Positions 60,356 to 64,000 of a stretch of 64,000 nt of DNA are shown piece after piece. The translations under genes and the position numbers were made by a program. The notes below the pieces were generated by a model, which ran no database searches, was not told the origin of the DNA, and saw nothing but the letters and a program-made list of their open reading frames with translations. Positions within the stretch are counted from its first letter, which is position 1. Each line of letters begins with the position of its first letter. The DNA comes from Sulfurimicrobium sp963741495 (GTDB lineage Bacteria > Pseudomonadota > Gammaproteobacteria > Burkholderiales > Sulfuricellaceae), in NCBI GenBank assembly GCA_963741495.1, contig CAVUID010000015.1, positions 124,001 to 188,000 on the forward strand. The letters are read 5' to 3'.

Positions 60356-61648
60356 TTATTCGCTGCGCCGAATGGCAAGCACCTGATCTACCCGGTTCCG
60401 GTCCACGTCGACCACCTCGAAATCCCAGCCGCAGCAGGTGAACTGCTCGGATTTGCGCGGAATGCGCCCGAGCGATGCGAGTACAAATCCCCCAACGGTG
60501 TGGAAATTGCCCAGCTCTTCGTGGGGGAGGGTGCGGATTCCCAGCTTGTCCTTCATTTCGTCGAGAGCCAGCAGGCCGTCCAGCAGCCAGGAGCCATCCG
60601 GGCGACGCACGGCCAGGGCATCTTCCGGCGCATCCATAATGGGCATCATTTCGCCGACCAGGGAGAGCATCACGTCGTCCAGCGTGACAAAGCCCTCGGT
60701 AACGCCGAATTCGCTGACCACCAGCGCAACGGTGGTTTTCTGCTGGCGCAGGGTGCGCAGCAGGCCAATCAGGGTAAGCGAGCCGGGCACAAACACCGGG
60801 GATACTAGCGGAATCTCGGCGAAATCTATCTCACCTTCGATTGCAGCCTGAAGGATGTCGTGGCTCTCGGCGATGCCGATGACCTGCTGCAGATCGCCCT
60901 TGCAGACCGGCAGCTGCGAATGGGGGGCTTCCCTCAGCAGCCGGATGTTGCGTTCCCGCGGCGCGAGCAGGTCCAGGTAGGCGACGTCGGCGGTAGGGGT
61001 CATGATGGCAGCCAGGCGGCGGTCTTCCAGGCGCAGCACGTTGCCCAGCAGATGGCTTTCTTCCGGCGCGATGGCTCCCACCTTGGCCCCTTCGTCGACG
61101 AAGGCGATAATATCCTCCACGCTGGTGATGGCGGGGGCAGAGCGGAACGGCAGAATGGCCAGTATCAGGTCGGCGGACCAGGAAAGAAGATGGATGGCCG
61201 GAGACAGCAGTCGGATGAAAATCGCCATGAAGGGCGCGCAGAAGGCGGCGACGCGTTCCGGATTGGCAATCGCGAGGCGCTTGGGGATGATTTCTCCCAG
61301 AACGATCGAGAACGCGGTCACCAGGATGATGGTGATGGTGAAGGAGATCATGTCGCGCCATTCGCCCAGCATCGGGAGGTCGGCGGGAATTGCGGCCTTG
61401 AATGAGGCGGACAGGGCCGATTCACCGTAGATACCCATCAGCAGGGCGGCGGCGGTGATGCCGGTCTGAGTGGCTGCCAGCAGGCGGCTGGGGTGCGCCT
61501 TGATGGCGATGGCGGCCGCGGCTCCCTTGTTCCCTTCGCTGGCCATCTGGGCGAGCTTGCCGTGCCGCGAGGAAGCGAGGGCCATCTCGGCCAGGGCAAA
61601 AAACCCGGAAAGCACCACCAGGAAAACCAGGATCCATAGCGCACTCAT
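60356..61648 (-). CDS. CNNM/CorC-type (hemolysin C family) transporter-associated protein
   Basis: Inner-membrane protein of 430 residues. The DUF21 domain has about four helices (ILVFLVVLSGFFALAEMALASSR; ATQTGITAAALLMGIYGE; ILVTAFSIVLGEIIPKRLAI). A CBS pair (about 210-330; AIMTPTADVAYLDL, VCKGDLQQVIGIAESHDIL) and a C-terminal CorC/HlyC ligand domain (about 345-430) follow. The family is linked to Mg2+/Co2+ efflux or resistance; the name hemolysin is historical. Confidence 0.92.
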   Translation of the reverse strand: MSALWILVFLVVLSGFFALAEMALASSRHGKLAQMASEGNKGAAAAIAIKAHPSRLLAATQTGITAAALLMGIYGESALSASFKAAIPADLPMLGEWRDMISFTITIILVTAFSIVLGEIIPKRLAIANPERVAAFCAPFMAIFIRLLSPAIHLLSWSADLILAILPFRSAPAITSVEDIIAFVDEGAKVGAIAPEESHLLGNVLRLEDRRLAAIMTPTADVAYLDLLAPRERNIRLLREAPHSQLPVCKGDLQQVIGIAESHDILQAAIEGEIDFAEIPLVSPVFVPGSLTLIGLLRTLRQQKTTVALVVSEFGVTEGFVTLDDVMLSLVGEMMPIMDAPEDALAVRRPDGSWLLDGLLALDEMKDKLGIRTLPHEELGNFHTVGGFVLASLGRIPRKSEQFTCCGWDFEVVDVDRNRVDQVLAIRRSE

Positions 61649-61686
61649 TCAGTTGCTCCGTCGCTTTTCATTAAGCGCTATTGTAC

Positions 61687-64000
61687 TCACACCGGAACCT
61701 GGTACTGCGCTTCCTGCAATTTGGCCTGTGCTGCTGCCAGGCGTGCGATCGGCACGCGCGGCCCGGAGCAGGAAACATAGCTCAGTCCGATGTGGTGACA
61801 GAAATGGATCGAGCCGGGATGGCCGCCATGCTCGCCGCAGATGCCCACTTTCAGTTCGGGCCGGGTCTTGCGCCCGTTGTCCACCGCCATTTTCATCAAC
61901 TGCCCCACACCCTTGATGTCCAGCACTTCGAACGGGTTGTCCTGCAGGATGCCGGTTTCGTTGTAGGCCGGCAGGAACTTGTTTTCCGCATCCTCGCGAC
62001 TGAAGGAGAAGGTGGCCTGGGTCAGGTCGTTGGTGCCGAAGGAGAAAAATTCGGCGGTTTCCGCCATCCGTCCGGCGCGCAGGCAGCCGCGCACCACTTC
62101 CATCATCGAGCCGAACTTGAATTTCACGTTGATGCCGTGAGTCAGCTCCACCAGCTTGTGGATGCGCTCGACGTAGCTGTGGATACGCGTCAGTTCTTCG
62201 ACTGTGGCGACCTGCGGCACCATGATTTCCGGGTAAATTTCGACGCCCTCGCGAGCGCACAGGGCGGCCGCTTCGAGAATCGCCTGGATCTGCATCGAGT
62301 AGATTTCCGGATAGGTGATCCCCAGGCGCACGCCGCGATGGCCCAGCATGGGGTTGACCTCGGCCAGGGCACGTACTTTTTTGAGGATTTTTTCCTTCTT
62401 GCTGATGACATCGTCTTCCAGATGCGACGCCTTGAAGGTGGTCAGGCCGCCCATCAGCTTGGTCAGGCCGTCGGCATATTGCTGGTAGAGCTTGGGGTTG
62501 AGCAGCTTGAGCGTGTCCGGCAGATCTTCCAGCCCGTTGATGGTGTCGCTCAGCTGGTGCAGGTGAGCGATTTCCAGTTCGAGCTGCGCGGCGGTGGGCA
62601 GGAATTCGTGCATCGGCGGGTCGAGCAGGCGGATGGTCACCGGCAGCCCTTTCATGGCCTTGAAAATGCCGGTGAAGTCGGAGCGCTGGATCGGCAGCAG
62701 GCGGTCGAGCGCGGACTGGCGCTGCTCCGGTGTTTCCGCCAGGATCATTTCCTGCACGATGGGCAGGCGGTCGGTGCCGTTGAACATGCGCTCGGTGCGG
62801 CACAGGCCGATGCCCATGGCGCCAAATTCACGTGCCTTGGCGGCGGATTCCGGCGTGTCGGCATTGGCCATGACCTTCAGGCGCGCCACCTCGTCCGCCC
62901 AGCCCAGCAGGACGGCCATTTCCGGCGAGAATTCGGCTTCCATGGTGGGGACTTCGCCGGCATAGACATGGCCGCTGCCGCCGTCGATGGTGATGACGTC
63001 GCCCTCGTGCAGGGTGGTGTCGCCGATCTGGGCGCTGCGCTGCTGGTCGTTGATCACGATCTGTTCGCAGCCGGATACGCAGGGCTTGCCCATGCCACGC
63101 GCCACCACGGCGGCGTGCGAGGTCTTGCCGCCGCGGCTGGTGAGAATGCCCTGGGCCTGGAAGAAGCCGTGAATATCCTCAGGCTTGGTCTCCTCGCGCA
63201 CCAGGATGATTTTCTCGCCGGCCCGGCCGCGCATTTCCGCCGTATCGGCATCGAACACGATCTTGCCCGAAGCCGCGCCGGGGGAGGCGGGCAGGCCCTG
63301 GGCCAGGGATTTGCCCTTGAAACTGGGCGACAGTTGCGGCACCAGCAGCTGTTCCAGCACTGCCGGCTCGACGCGCAGCAGGGCGCGCTCCTTGCTGATC
63401 AGCTTTTCCTCGAACATTTCCACCGAAGTGCGCACCATGGCGCGTGCGTTCATCTTGCCGTGGCGGGTCTGCAGGCAGTAGAGGACGCCTTTCTCGATGG
63501 TGAACTCGAAATCCTGCACTTCGTGGTAATGCGACTCCAGCCGGTCGTGCAGCACCAGCAACTGGCGGTACATTTCCGGCATTTCCTGCTCCATCTCGGC
63601 GATGGGCTTCGGGGTGCGGATGCCGGCCACCACGTCCTCACCCTGGGCATTGGTGAGGTACTCGCCGAAGATCATGTTCTCGCCGGTGCCGGGATTGCGG
63701 GTAAAGCCCACGCCGGTGGCGGAATCGTTACCCATGTTGCCGAACACCATGGTGCAGATGTTGACTGCGGTGCCGCTGGCCTGTTCCTTTGTAATCCGGA
63801 ACTGCTTGCGGTAATCCACCGCGCGTTTGCCCATCCAGGAACGGAATACGGCACCCACGGAAATTTCCAGCTGTTCGAGCGGATCCTGCGGGAAGGGTTT
63901 GCCGCTGTGGCGTTCCACGATGGCAAGAAACTCTGTTGCAAGTGCCTTAAGGTGATCCGCACCAAGATCGACGTCCAGCGGCGCGCCATATTTGCGCTTG
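61687..64000 (-). CDS. ppdK: Pyruvate, phosphate dikinase, C-terminal part (gene runs off the window)
   Basis: Interconverts pyruvate, ATP and Pi with PEP, AMP and PPi. About 771 C-terminal residues are present; the reading frame stays open to the last base, so the N-terminal part of the nucleotide-binding domain is missing. The phosphohistidine swivel domain is intact (LTSRGGKTSHAAVVARGMGKPCVSG), as are the C-terminal TIM-barrel motifs (GLCRTERMF, FSFGTNDLTQATF, GICGEHGGHPGS with the catalytic cysteine). GTG 63918 is an internal codon, not the start. The distinct PPDK pattern separates it from PEP synthase. Confidence 0.94.
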   Translation of the reverse strand, partial: KRKYGAPLDVDLGADHLKALATEFLAIVERHSGKPFPQDPLEQLEISVGAVFRSWMGKRAVDYRKQFRITKEQASGTAVNICTMVFGNMGNDSATGVGFTRNPGTGENMIFGEYLTNAQGEDVVAGIRTPKPIAEMEQEMPEMYRQLLVLHDRLESHYHEVQDFEFTIEKGVLYCLQTRHGKMNARAMVRTSVEMFEEKLISKERALLRVEPAVLEQLLVPQLSPSFKGKSLAQGLPASPGAASGKIVFDADTAEMRGRAGEKIILVREETKPEDIHGFFQAQGILTSRGGKTSHAAVVARGMGKPCVSGCEQIVINDQQRSAQIGDTTLHEGDVITIDGGSGHVYAGEVPTMEAEFSPEMAVLLGWADEVARLKVMANADTPESAAKAREFGAMGIGLCRTERMFNGTDRLPIVQEMILAETPEQRQSALDRLLPIQRSDFTGIFKAMKGLPVTIRLLDPPMHEFLPTAAQLELEIAHLHQLSDTINGLEDLPDTLKLLNPKLYQQYADGLTKLMGGLTTFKASHLEDDVISKKEKILKKVRALAEVNPMLGHRGVRLGITYPEIYSMQIQAILEAAALCAREGVEIYPEIMVPQVATVEELTRIHSYVERIHKLVELTHGINVKFKFGSMMEVVRGCLRAGRMAETAEFFSFGTNDLTQATFSFSREDAENKFLPAYNETGILQDNPFEVLDIKGVGQLMKMAVDNGRKTRPELKVGICGEHGGHPGSIHFCHHIGLSYVSCSGPRVPIARLAAAQAKLQEAQYQVPV

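Overview
The window reads as chromosomal DNA of a motile, sulfur-oxidising betaproteobacterium. Three things point that way: the flhB-flhA-flhF-flhG-fliA-motC-motD order with flgN/flgM/flgA divergent from flgBCDEFGHIJ-flgKL; the gloB / methyltransferase-rnhA-dnaQ neighbourhood typical of beta- and gammaproteobacteria; and a flavocytochrome c sulfide dehydrogenase pair. A Nitrosomonadales or Sulfuricella-like host is my inference and cannot be proven from one window. No rRNA, tRNA, CRISPR array, transposase or prophage was recognised.

Layout. 0.1-7.9 kb: export gate (flhBA), polar placement and number control (flhFG), flagellar sigma factor (fliA) and a second-type stator (motCD), in one tightly overlapping operon. 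8.0-9.6 kb: flgN, flgM and flgA on the minus strand. 9.7-11.3 kb: a diguanylate cyclase lying between flgA and flgB. 11.5-22.1 kb: rod, hook, ring and junction genes flgBCDE-FGHIJ-KL. 22.2-28.6 kb: fabI and a YejABEF peptide importer. 28.8-33.4 kb: a LysM transglycosylase, gloB, a methyltransferase, rnhA and dnaQ. 33.4-36.4 kb: an orphan binding protein next to a GGDEF-EAL membrane protein. 36.6-38.3 kb: fccAB. 38.4-40.4 kb: feoAB. 40.6-42.6 kb: an AT-richer patch of unknown genes and a secretin-like protein. 42.6-47.0 kb: GAF, AI-2E, YaeQ, SrkA and 4TM-holin proteins. 47.1-51.6 kb: a c-di-GMP riboswitch, a DUF1631 protein, an EAL-HDOD protein and a SemiSWEET. 51.8-64.0 kb: an NTF2-like protein, an LMW phosphatase, aldolase-mtnA, a Pat-type acetyltransferase divergent from a histone-deacetylase-like protein, hpt, a thionucleoside phosphorylase, def, a CorC-type protein and the 3' part of ppdK.

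Regulation is unusually legible. There is a sigma-54-type site before flgB, a perfect sigma-28 site before flgK (its -35 box overlaps the flgJ stop codon) and a near-perfect one before flgM. This gives the expected hierarchy: FlhF/FlhG/FliA, then hook-basal body, then late genes with the FlgM checkpoint. Cyclic-di-GMP recurs: a diguanylate cyclase inside the flagellar cluster, a GGDEF-EAL protein paired with a periplasmic binding protein, and a class I c-di-GMP riboswitch ahead of a gene carrying a G10 tract.

Two features are not explained by genes. First, families of heptamer-based inverted elements occupy flagellar intergenic gaps. Two sit exactly between convergent gene pairs, and two ~110-nt copies in opposite orientation bracket flgBCDE. 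Second, flhG, flgE, flgK, flgL, mltD and the phosphorylase gene carry about 14 single-base frameshifts, all consistent with one extra base. That one-sided pattern looks more like consensus error than gene decay. The hpt, phosphorylase, mtnA and class II aldolase genes fit a methylthioadenosine salvage route ending in an aldolase step.
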